Positions 23,660-36,060 of a DNA stretch of 64,000 nt are shown piece after piece. The DNA lies in NCBI GenBank assembly GCA_013396755.1, contig VWZF01003200.1, forward strand, positions 275,305 through 339,304, given 5' to 3'. The DNA comes from Sclerurus mexicanus (lineage: Eukaryota; Chordata; Aves; Passeriformes; Furnariidae). The translations under genes were made by a program, and so were the position numbers. The notes beneath the pieces are model-generated. The model was not told where the DNA came from and did not search any database. It was given only the letters and a program-made list of their open reading frames with translations. Every line of letters starts with the position of its first letter. The first letter of the stretch is position 1.

Positions 23660-25845
23660 ACTAATTAGAGAGGTCAAGATTGGTGGTAGCCTGGGTTGCA
23701 GTGCTTATGCCCTGATGGAATCAACAATCTTGAGGGATAAGGGCCATCTGATGAGTAGTTAGCACCTTGAATTTTAGGAGATGAAACTTTAAATTGACTA
23801 GCAGATTAAGTTAGACTTTAGACCCAGTAGCAGATGAGCTCTCCTATGAAACTGCCTGCGGGGGTAACAGATCTGAACAAAGCTGGAAGCTCTTTAAGGA
23901 TGTTTCTTTTAGAGCACAGCAGCTCTAGATTTCCACATGTAACAAATTGGACAAAGGAGGCTGGAGACCAGCATGGCTTAGTAAGTACCTCCAGGGTAAA
24001 CTGGAGAGTAAGAAGCAAATGCACAGGCAAGGAACAAGGGACATTTGTCCTGGGAATAATACAGGATGGTCCCTGCATATGTAGGGATGGGATTAGGAAA
24101 GCTAAGGCACATTTGGAGCTGAATTTGGCAAGACATGCAAAGACTAGTAAGAAGGGATTTTATAGCTAAGTGGCTATGAAAGTAAGAGTAAAGAAAATGT
24201 ATCTCTGCAACAAATAAGACAGGAGAACTGGTGACAACTGACACAGAGAAGACTGAGGTAGTCAACAATTTTTTTCTTTTCTCAGCTTTCAATACTAATC
24301 TCATTTTGTGCATCTCTGACTCTCATGTCAGGGTCTGGGGGAATGAAGTCCTTCCAACCCTAGAAGAAGGTCAGGTTTGAAATCACCTGAGAAACCTGAA
24401 CATACATAAGTCCATGGGACTTAGTGAGATGGACCCCAGGAGACTGAGGGAATAGGCTGCTGTAGCTTTTTAGCCAGTCTCCATCACAGCTATAAAGTAA
24501 TGGCAGATGGGCAAAGTCCCCAGGGATTGGAAAAAGGAAAAAGTCATACACATTTTAAAACAGGGTAAAAAGGAGAACTCTGGGAGCGAGTGACCAGCCA
24601 GACTCACCCTTGTGCTAGGGAAGACCATAGAACAGATTGTCTTGCAATTTCAAAACATATGGAAGACAGAGAGCTGATTAGAGACAGATAACATGGCTTT
24701 ACCAATAGCAAATCACACCTGAGTAATTCAGTGGAGTGACTGTGAACAAGAGAAGAGCTGCAAATATCCTCTACTTTAACTTCTGTAAGGCCTTTGATAC
24801 AATCCCACACAACATTCTTCCTGCTAAATTAGAAGACAGATGTATTATGAATGGATGCTTAGATGAGCAAGAAACTGGTTGGATGGCTGCATTCAGAGCT
24901 TTACTCTCAAGGGCTCAAAGCCTGAATGGGGATCAGTAACAAATGGTGTCCCTCTGTGGTCTGTACCAATACTATTTGATATCTTTATCAGTGACATAGA
25001 CAGTAGGATTGAGGGCACCCTCAGCCAATTTGCAGATAATTCCAAGATGAGTGGTGAAGTTAATTCATTAAAGGAAAAGGATGCCATGAGAAGTGGGTCC
25101 ATGCTAACCTCCTTAAGTTCAATAAGGTCGTCTACAAGGTCTTACGCCTGGGTCAGCACAATCACCAGCATCAATATAAACTGGGGATGAATGGGTTGAG
25201 AGAAGCCCTATGAAAAAGAACTTGGACGTACTGGTGGATGGAAAATTTTACATGAATCAGCAATGCATGCTTGGAGCCCAGAATGCCAACTGTTTCCTGG
25301 GCTGATTAATATGAAGCAAAATCGAGGGAGATGATATTGCCCCTCTACAATGCTCTGGAGACCCTTCCTAGAGCATTGCACTCAGCTCTGGAGTCCCCAA
25401 TACAAGAAGGACATGGACCTGTCAGAGTGAGTTCAGAGAATGGTTACAAAAATGCCTATAGGCTGAGAGAGGTGGGGGTTGTTCAGCCTAGAGAAGAGAA
25501 GGCTCTGAAGAGACTTAAATGGGCTTTTCAATAATAAAGGGAGTTTATACAAAAGATGGAGGGACTTTTTATCAGGGTCTGTAGTGACAGGACAAAGAAA
25601 CAGTTTGAAAGTGAGAGTATAGATTCAGATTTGACATGATAAAAAGAATTTTTATAATGAGGATGGTAAGACACTGGAACAGGTTGCCCAGAGAAATTGT
25701 GGATTCCCCATTCCTGGAACTGTTCCAAAGTCAGATTTAGTAAGTGAAAGCTCTCCCTGTCCCATTGCAGGTGGGTTGGGCTAGGTGATTTTTAAAGGCT
25801 CCCTCCAAGCTAAACCATTCTACGATTCTGTGCTTCTATGACTTT
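23660..25845 (+). mobile_element. CR1 LINE, about 2.2-kb copy with decayed ORF2
   Basis: The longest CR1 copy here. In order on the plus strand: the region between endonuclease and reverse transcriptase (GDQHGLVSTS, DGIRKAKAHLELNLARHAKT), the palm block NFCKAFDTIPHNIL, then a GVPLWSVPILFDIFISDID block where intact copies have a GVPQGS core, and QFADNSK in place of the FADD catalytic signature. The C-terminal segments follow, ending in CCATTCTACGATTCTG. Several frameshifts and stops and the altered FADD motif mean it is inactive. The N-terminal endonuclease and ORF1 are absent. Confidence 0.88.
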
Positions 25846-26799
25846 TGCCACTACTTGTATAAGTCTTCCAGCTGTGCACTGACCTGACAGTGCAGGGGCT
25901 CACCTGGATGTCACTGGCTTTTAACCCCTGTTCTGAGGCCCAGTGACAGCTGCATCCCCTTCTCCAGCTTCAGCTTGGGGAATAGCCCCTCTAGGAAGGG
26001 GCGACACCTCTAACAAACCATAGCTCTTTGTTTTGGGAGAGGCGGGGGCCACAGCCAGGCTACAGAAAAAGAGAAGTAAGCTGTAACACAGAAGTGCCCA
26101 AGACTGAGGATTAAACTAGTTCCTAAATTTCTTCTGTATTACAAAAGTAATATTAGTTTTTATTCCACCTTTTCTTTTTTCCATACTCTTTAATTGGGAT
26201 GTATAGAATAATCCCTGTGAATAATAGAAATGGCGTAGAATTTTTACATGATTGAGGCAAAGTCATAAAGGGCAATGACAAAGACTAAAATTCCTATTTC
26301 TTTTATTGCTGTAGTTAAGAAGGCAGGAACAATTAACTTTTGAAATAAAAATGCTGTGTTATAAACTTGCTTATTCATTGCCCTTTTCTGAGGTGTGCCA
26401 GAAAACTTCTGGTTAACATGAATAACAGGAAAATCTTCCCTACACCAGTGCTTTCTACTTCAAGTACCTGAACTGAATCATACAATTCAGCGCAGGTGTA
26501 CAACCCATCCCCAAGGTCCACCTGATTGTTGTAAGGACTATTTGGCATTGTAAAAGCACTGCAGTATCCAAGCATAGGAGACCATATTTTTTTTTAGGAA
26601 TGGCATGTCTTGTCACCTGAGAAACTCCTAAGTTATTAAGCTATAACTTTTGAGTTAAAATTAAAATATTAATTAAATCTTAATTAAAAATACATATATT
26701 TCATTGTAGTTTAGATAAATTAAATCAGTGATGGCATGTCAGGAGGTCAGATATCAACCTTTTAATTTTGTTTTTGAAGAATATTAGGACATCCTTCAT

Positions 26800-27412
26800 T
26801 ATAACAATTCATTGTGGAGAGGTCCCAGCTGACTAGAAATTGGTGAATGTTGTACCTATTTTCAAGAACTGCAAGAAGGGGGACCCCAAAAACTACAGGC
26901 CTGTCAGTCTCACTTCAGTGCCTGGCAAAGTTACAGAAAAGATTGTTCTGGGAAGTATTGAAAAACACCTGAAACACAATGCAGTTACTGGTCACAACCA
27001 GCACAGCTTCATGAGAGGAAAGTCCTGCTTATCAAACCTGATTTCCTTTTATGAAAAGATAACCCACCTGCCTGATCAAGGTAAGCCAGCTGATATCATC
27101 TTTTTGGATTTCAGTAAAGCTCTCAATACTGTCTCTCATAGGATCCTTCTGGACAAAATGTCCAGCCCACAGCTGGATAAACACACCATGTGGTGGGTGA
27201 GCAATTGGTTCATAGGTTGAGCACAGAGGATAAGAGTGAATGGGGGAACATCAGACTGGTGACCTGTCACTGGTGGGGTTCCACAGGGCTCCATCTTGGG
27301 CCCTGTGCTCTTCAGCGTCTTCATAAATGGCTTGGACACAGAAGCAGAAGGGATACTGAGCAAGTTTGCAGATGACACAAAATTGGGAGGAGCTTTGACT
27401 CCCTCAAAGTCA
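26800..27412 (+). mobile_element. CR1 LINE internal fragment with open RT segment
   Basis: It encodes a 126-codon open stretch (26840-27220) of the CR1 reverse transcriptase fingers and palm: VVPIFKNCKKGD, NYRPVSLTSVPGK, RGKSCLSNLISFY and FLDFSKALNTVSH. The usual AFDTV block reads ALNTV, so the first catalytic Asp is replaced by Asn. In a shifted frame further on, SKFADDTKLGG keeps an intact FADD. The copy stops near an ambiguous base at 27413 and has no 3' tail, unusual for a CR1 because insertions normally keep their 3' end. Confidence 0.88.
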
Positions 27413-30400
27413 NCCTTTCCAATCTAAATGATTTTAGGATTACAATATCATCCTGCATTATTACAATTACTACAAGAGTCATTACCATTTTTTTGTAAGC
27501 TGAGTTGTTAATTTGGGCATAGAGACTGAACTATTTTATATTCTCAATGTGGTGCAAGAAAGTGCTATGAAACTACCAGAACTTTGGTAAGTCAACAAGG
27601 AAGTTCAGTTCCTTGTGCTGTCAATCAGACAATAGGAAGTTTCATTAGCAGTGAAATAAGGAACAGCTTGGTTTGATTTTGATATCAGGTTTTAGAGATG
27701 TCACAGAATTAGTAGTGTTTGCCACAAAATATACCATAGAAAATTACTGTCTAGGCAAGCCAAGAAATTTAAAGAAACCAGCCAAGTAAAGTAAAGTAAA
27801 GAAACAATAAAGAGAAGAACTTGTAGCTAACAGAAGCAGCCAAGCAAGCAAGAGAGAGTTTTGTATAACCAAGATGTATTGTCTTAAAGGAGTTCACAGA
27901 GTGGTCACTTAGAGCTTTGGGGGTTCCAGATAGAAATGACCACCAGAGATTCTCAGTGAGGAGAACCTTATGGTTAGTCAACAAGCATATGTATATATGC
28001 TCATTAATGATGGGAAATGCTATGAATATATAACAGAATTGCAAGAAACGAACATGAATAATCATGTAATGCAAATATATAAGCTGCAGCTAAGATATGC
28101 ACTTTGGTGAACTGATTCCCAGTGCATCAAACACACTGTAATAAAAGAATGTCTGCCTCCCAAAACTCAAAAATTGAGTCTTAGAGATTTCTTTAAGAGC
28201 TGAATTTTAGGCAACAATTTCAATGATGAAGTTCAGGACATAAACAGATTAAACAAAGGAAAAAATAGCTGAGTTCATCCATTACCCAGTGGTTTTGATT
28301 CCTCAATACACTCATATCTGCCATGATCAAATGAGAAATAACTTTACAAACTACATACAGTAAGAAAGCAGCCACATAGGACGAAATATCTCCTCTTCCC
28401 CTCTCACCTCTCTCCAAGGATTAATCAGTAAGTGAGCAAAAACAGTTTTCTCTCAGAGTAAATTGATAGGTGAATATCAATTTTACAAATTAAATGATAA
28501 AGTCCACCTGCTTTTATCAGCTGTTAGAATAATAACAGGAAGCTGAAATTAGGGTAAACAAAACTTATCTTTGTCATACATATACCTACTAATTTTTAAT
28601 TTAACTGAGATGTAGATACTGGCTTACAGGAAGTATATACACCACATGGAGTCTCCAAGTTAACCTGAAGTGGGGGTTAATCTGAAGTACTTGGGGAACA
28701 GTACCAGGCATGCAAAGGTGAATTCTGTATTACATGCCTAATCATTTTAAGTTTCTGAGAAGTTTGCATATGGAATGCAAAATATGTGTAGCAGTATGAT
28801 GATATATTTCTCAGTGAGAAATCAGAGGCACTAACCCTTTTATACAGAAAAATTGAAGTACAATACAAATGAATAAAATCTGCAACTACAGTATGGTAAA
28901 CATCCTTGGCTTGGTCTTAAAGTTGAAAATATAAGAGGATATTGACCCCAAACTAGAGAAAAATTATTTGGGAGGTACATTGCTGGAAAGGGATAAAAAG
29001 ATTAAGTTTCTGCTACTATAATAATGTCTGATTGGGCCTGCTGCATGTCTGATGCATACAGAAAAACTTCAGAGAACTTATGTAGTTTTCATTCCCTTTC
29101 AGTTTATTTGCTTCAGTCTTTTAATAATTGTTATTTTTCTCATTTTTAGGATATATTTTCTTTGTTCTGTATGCTTTCCTCCCATAATCCTCTGCTCATA
29201 GTCTTCCCTTTGGTAACAGTAACTCAGATTTATTCCTAATATCTTGTGTATTCAGGAACACGACACAACAATAAAAAAAAAATTTAGAGCAACAGATAGA
29301 GAAAGTTGTATTGGTTTGTTTTCCATGTATTTCCTCCTAAATCCTCTATTTGTGGCAATGAGTTCACACAATCACAAGGTAACATTCAGCTCAATGAGAC
29401 AGCAAGCCTATATTTCAGCTTTTAGTTTAAGCTCTGTTTCAGCTGCAATGCACACATTTCTGTTTTAGGAAACAGAATTTTACATCCTACAAAGGATATT
29501 TCAACTTTCAATTTCCAATTTTTTTAATGCAGCTGTTTTCCTTTTTCCATTTTCCTGAATCAGAATACAAGATACATCTTAAGCCAGGCTAGATGTAACT
29601 TTCAGACTACTGAACCACAGAGATGAGGTACACAGTTCATTTTCAGATCAAACTATTTATTTATCCCAAGGAGAATAACACAGCAAATTATCCAATCTAC
29701 AAAGATGAAATTGTATAGTTTTGTTTCAGCTGGTAAACATTAAAATAATTAAAAATCACCAGTAAAACTGTCTCATTAGAAGGAATGTGTGTTTTAAAAG
29801 CACAAATACTGAATACTTTGAATTCTCTTAATTAAGGAAGACAACAAAATAAGTAACAATGAGCATTATTGCTGTCATATGGCAGGATCACTCAGGCCAT
29901 ATGGCTTGGAACCAGAAAATACAATATGGTTTTGTATCAACAGTCTTGTTCACAGACCATGACAACATAGAAAACAATTGTTAAAGTTCCTTCCCATCAG
30001 TCTCATGTACTAAAATTACTGCTTTAGGTGCAGCAGAAATTAATTTAAAAATACAAAAAAAAGCTACTGCTATGTTTTGGGAATATTTTTTGATTTTTGC
30101 TTTACTGTTTTGGTTATATCTAGGGTGCTAGGAAAAACTACTTACCATGTTCAAGATTTTTAAAACAAAGTATAAAAATATTTAAAAATACTGAATCATC
30201 CCTTAAAAATTAGGAACTCCCATGTACCAAACTGCCCAATTTATATGGAAAGGTTATCTTAGTCCTGTGAAAATTTTGGAATGCAACTTAGCAAGTTAAC
30301 ACACATCACAGGGTAAGGAGTAAGAAAGATCTACCTAAATTTGTGTTTAGTGTGTAGAACGATTTTCTGAGTAGCAACATTAATTTTTTGAATTACTACA

Positions 30401-33400
30401 GACTCCCATATAGAATGTATATGCATTCTGGCATGTGAAGCTGCTCTTTTGAGTAACATCCTCTATTAACTAAACTCACTTTAGACTCCCTCCTGGTATT
30501 GACAAAATGCAAAGGGAAAAGGACACACATTCCTTTTTATCTTGCCATCACTTGTCACTAACATTAAGAGTTGCATTCCTTGCCTATGTGTCCTTAATCC
30601 CTCAATGGAACAACTATCAGTACAACAGCACAAGGTAACTGAAGACTTCACCCAGCAGTCTGAGACAAAATACATAATTTCCATTCTTTTTAACAGGCAA
30701 CATTTCTCCAAGATCTGTGAAAAAGAAAATCCTTAAGTTGTGAAAACAAACCACCACTAAATTAATTCAATGGTGAACAGCAAGCAAATAATCTACCTCT
30801 AGTATATTTCATGGTATTGGTTCACTTTGGTGGATAAAAAGTAAAAAAAAAAGTATTATTTCATTCTTCCAAGAATCAGAGGTAATCAGTTGTCATGTGT
30901 CCTCCAAGAGTTACATAAAGTTAGTCTGTTGGACTCAGATGTTGAACAAATAGGCTAACAGGATGACTTGCCATCTTTCCAGGATTCTGAATAAAAGCCT
31001 TCCATCTTCCTAGTTGCCTATTTGCTTGTGCTCCTCCCTCGTAATTTAATGCTGGTCTTTGATGACAATTATGACAGTGATGGGTTTATTGCTGCACCTA
31101 TGGAAACTGCTATCTTCAGCACTTTTTCCCCTTGAAAAATTCTTCCTCTGTGCTAGATTGTAGTGTTAAGGGCCTAGTTGATATGGAAATTAGCTCAATG
31201 CCTTTTTTCAGTTTGTATTACCCTGATATTTTCTGAGAGTTACAGCTAACTCTTACAGTATTTTAGTACACTGGTTTTAAGCCAAGTCCTCTTTGACCTG
31301 AGAAATCTGAAAGGAAGAATGCTATGCTGAAAAACTGGAAGCTATCACCTGAATGTAAGTAACAGCCCTTCCAGGAGAGATGTTTGTAAAATTTGGAAAG
31401 TTTAGCAATGCAACAGTGGTTCTGTCAATTGACCTCAAAGCTCTTCACCTTGTGGACAGAGATGGCACTGATTACAGAAAAGAAAAATGAACTCTTCCTG
31501 TAGAGTGCTAACAGTTGAAGGTACTTTTGCTCTGGGGGAGTAAAGGAGATCTTTCATGGTCTGTTCCTTCCACCACAGGCAACCAAAAAAGACCAAGTAA
31601 AGGTAATTAAATTTTATTAACATGAAGTGGTAGATAACACGCCACAACACTGAAATTTCATGAGCAATGAAAAAAAGCATGAACAATGCAAATCTAACCC
31701 TGAAGACAGATTACCTTAACATTTAGAAAGTTTGAAATGCAAAACAATTGAATGTAAAGCACACCAATTCAGAAGTCTGTACAAATGACCTCTGCATAAT
31801 GATTTGAATGGAAGAGACAAAGAAATATTTCACTCCCACGTGTCAAACTGTTTCTGAACTCTGCAAACACTTTTGTCATTTAAGCAAGGTGTCTTATTAG
31901 CTTTATCCCCCTGCTATGTTCAATGGCTAGTTTTTGAGTTACTTTCAGAATTGTCAGTTGATCCTTACTCAAGCTTCAAGGAAGTGTATTACAGAAGAAG
32001 CACTACTAGATTCAGGAATGAAAGGGATGTGAAAAAAAGCAACATGTATTTGAACAACTGGATTAGTGTCTTTTTATTATTATTATTATTACTCAAAACA
32101 TAGAACATGTTGAATGAACTTTATGCCTAGAACCAATTAGGTAACATATACTATCAATGTTTATATATTTTAAAAGTTCTATTGAAGCATTTTCAATATT
32201 CAGCAGCAGTCAATTGTACATCAAAGCTTATCTGGTTAATCACTTAGCATGAGAATAACTATCACAATGCTAATTTCAACATTATAAATTCAGATTTTTG
32301 AAGGAACTTATATGAAAGAAAACATTCAGAAAGGCTAGAGAGTCATAATTAATACTGGCAGTCTATAAAATAGAAATAGATTAAGAGGTAGGGGTGCCTC
32401 TGTTCTCATATTCGTTATTAGAATAACAGTAAGAAAAGAAAAAAAGGATTTACAAAAACTGACATTCATTAATACACCAAATTATAATCTCTTACTATAC
32501 AACTAGTGGTGGATGGTACCTTCAAAGAAATAACTGAGGCAGTAACATTTCATCCTCCATGACTAAGTTTACAAAGATCACCTAACACAGGCCTGGCTTA
32601 GGTTTGTCTAAGAATTATTTAAGCAAACCCTTGAAAAATTTTATCAAGGAGTGCTGCAGCTTCCAAGTATACAAATAGGAAACGAACAAAATTAAGCATT
32701 TATAAGTTTAAGTCAGACAGTATTTCTGAATGTTAAAAACAAACAAACAAATATACCTGTACTGCTCAAATGAAGTCACACATGAAGTAGCTATTTCCTT
32801 ACTACAGATTCTGTTACAAAACTAAATTTGTCTTGTTGTGTCCTGGCAACCAGCATTTCAAAAAATAGCTTTGTCCTTATAAAGACTATTATTCTGATAT
32901 AGGCTATAAAAGCAAGCTCAAAAATTATTTTCAGTTGATCTTCAAGAGTCAGTTATGTCTTTATCTACCTTTGATATCTACTGCAATATAAACAATCCAG
33001 CTTTCTTCTATGGGTGTCTGACTGAGTTATTTCAATGAAGCAAACCTATGAAAATTTTATGACTGTCCCTTTTATATAGGGAATGAACAAGCCCAAGAGA
33101 CATATATAACAATACTTATGGGTGCTCATAGAGAGGTGTGACTTTTGTATTTGTGATCCCTTTTCTCCACTAGTGACCTTCAAAGATAAAGACTCCCTTT
33201 TATAACTGATAGGTTTTTCTCATACATCCAAACTGGCATTTTGTAGAAGAAAATATGATGGTTACACATCCTCACTAGTCTTCTTGCTATTGCTGAAAAG
33301 TGAACACTGTTTTATAGAGGATCTCTAATAGCATATACTATCATTAATTGCAGTCTCAATGAACTTGCCTATAATACTTCTACTGATCTAACAGAGCACA

Positions 33401-34769
33401 ACAGTTTAAATCCCAGACAAACCTCAAAAGACTATTAACTAAATTTCAATTACTCATAGAAACTAGTGGACAGGAAGCCAATGCTGATTTTCTAATTGTG
33501 TTGTGTAGAACAATTTAACCTAATTTGTACATATATTTCATAATGTACTGTTATATATAAGCAATTATTTCAAACATGCAACTGTTTTAGCTGAATAACT
33601 CATATTTTTCAAATCTATTTTCTAAATAGATAATAATGTTCTTCTCCAAAGTGAATTTTGTAGTTACTAGCCCATTCTTTTTTCTTTTTTTTTAAACAAA
33701 GAAATTGTGTCTGTTGTGCTTCAAAAATGTTTTTCTACTTCAAGAGAAAATGCCTCATAATTGAGGATGAAACTGTGCTTTTGTTTTGGCTGTGAAATAA
33801 TTTCAAGATGAAATAAACACATGTAACACCTTAACATTAAAACTGACAAAATTTACAAAAATTTTGAATTTTAATCACTTTAGAATTGCTTTAAGAACAT
33901 AGGTAAAAGGAACAATACTTATGAAACCTCTTCTAAGAAGTGAAATTAACTTCCATGAAGTTTTACTAACGACTTTTCAAATCAAAGGAAAAAGCACAGT
34001 TTTTATAATAATGAGAATGGGACCTAGATCCTGGCCTTTTATGTGGAACTGTTTATTACTGATTCTCCATAGTTCAAAAGGATATAATGTCAGTAGCAAT
34101 GCCCATAATTCCTTCTAAATTTTGTTCCTTTGTGCACGTATTAGACACTGCTGATGCATGAAATATCTAATCTGTAGCTAACAATGACAGATGGTTTTCC
34201 TGTTCATTTCTAATGAGCCATTTCTAAAGTGTCAGCACCATTCTTTGTTTGCTTGTTTGTTTAAACTTCCTATTTTATGAAGGTTTCCCAAATTAAAAAA
34301 GTGAATGTTTTCTTAGGGAACAGTTAAGTGAAGGGCAAAAGAACAAGCAGAAAGGAGTGTATTATGAATAATGTGTAAAGGAAACATTATAATATTAGGA
34401 TTAAAAATAATGAGGTATTGAAATCTGTCTTGAAAAACCTTTTCATATATTCTTTTTGTGCATTGCCTATCTTATTTCTATCCATTTTAGTTTTGATTAT
34501 TACCACTCCACTTGTACACCACACCCCATCACAAGAATACTTTGTGGTGGCAGCATTTTTATTATTGCCCAGAACTGTAGCTACAAAACACAAGTCATTG
34601 AATTTCAGTTTTAATATCATTGCTACATAACATGATGAGGGAATGAATTATGTCAAAGATGGTCTTTGTGTCCAGCAATTAAGCAAGTTTTAGCTATGAG
34701 GATGTTATGGTAGATAGTGTGTAGTCTTGTTAAGAGAAATAGCATCCTCAGTTCTCCCATTATTTGTCA

Positions 34770-36060
34770 AGCCAGTCATGTCATTGAATGCCATAATGAG
34801 GAGTGCTTTCCCCTTTGCGAAACTATGCTCCCAATCACCATCATGTGTGTGGAAACAGTTTCAAGGATTATTTGCTCCATCACTTTCCCAGGGACCAGGG
34901 TGAGGTTGAATGGTTCGCCATCTCCCAGATCCTCCTTCTTGCATTTCTCTGCCTTTTTCTATTCCATTCTCTGGCGTATTTTTATTTTCTGTCTTTCTTC
35001 CAATCCTTAGGAACCTTTCCTCATCACCATGACCTTTTAGAGATAATCAAGATTGACCACACAATGTCATGAGTCAGATCTCTCAGGATTCATGATACCT
35101 CCTACCAGGAGCCTGCAGCAGGGAGTCCCAGCGTTTGCCGTCACTCATCCCTCCTTCTGGTATTGCCTCATGACTCAGATTTAGCTGATTTAGATGTTTC
35201 ACTGGACAGACCTTCTAGTTTCTCCTTTGCTACCATGTCACTGAACCTACTCTGTAGCGGCAGAGCTGCAGATAGGTCAGGAGCCTTCATCCTGTTGTGA
35301 ATGGTACAAGTTTCCAGCCTTCATCACAACTGGAGTCTCTATTTCCAAAATTCCTATGCATAGACTCTGCCTGGTCCACCTTCACTATGGTTGGGAGTTC
35401 ACGTTCTTGTACCTGTAGAGTCTTGGAGAACATGATGTTCTTATCTCATCTGCATGGTCTGCTGGCTGCTTCCTGCAGCTCATTTACTTGGCAGCACAGA
35501 TCCTTGTCCAGCATACAAGTACGTCGTCCAGGAAAGGACACTGTATCCTCTGGTCCTAGCCTCAGCAAAAGGTCCCAGACATCTCTGCAGCACCATGCCT
35601 GCAAAACTTCATTCTTCCTGAGGAGCTCAGTCTGGTTTGAGGTCTCTAATGTGCTGTGGATGGTCAGGGATAGTGTCTGTAGCACCTCACTACCTAAGTA
35701 AGCAGTGTTCTGAGTGGAAGTTCTGGCCACCTTCTACTCTGTTGGCTGTGCTCTGGGCTTGGCAGTTGCACACTCTTTGTAGCATTTGCTTAAAGGATGC
35801 TTAACTGTCCTTAATGAGGAGTCAGCTGGAAACAATAAGCTCAGTCTCCATCAATCAAGAAAAGATGGCAAAAAAGCTTGTGCAAAACTGCTACAGCTTG
35901 TTAGCAGTCATAGCCTTCTGTAGCTATCCCTTCCTGACAGCATCAGACACCTTGAAGCTCCTCAAAGAGTTCCCAGCAGTCCTCTGATGACTCCAGAAGG
36001 AGTTCCCAGAAAACATAGCATATCTCAAGCCAGAGCCCAGAAAATGCTGTGCAAACTGCT
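34770..36060 (-). mobile_element. CR1 LINE 5' region, internally deleted
   Basis: Minus strand. From high to low coordinate there is probable 5' UTR (about 35760-36060), then ORF1 N-terminal sequence in broken frames (VNELQEAASR, a SKTLQVQERELPT-like block, DEGWKLV). Near 34770-35085 comes a reverse-transcriptase block containing VPGKVMEQIILETV. The endonuclease and most of the ORF1 esterase are missing between them, so either an internal deletion or two abutting fragments are present. The longer plus-strand ORF over this place (35297-35701) is antisense to ORF1 and is not a gene. Confidence 0.7.

Noticed and set aside
35297..35701. Plus-strand ORF of 134 codons
   Set aside because: It lies on the strand opposite a CR1 ORF1 relic; composition and position show it is a shadow of that coding sequence.
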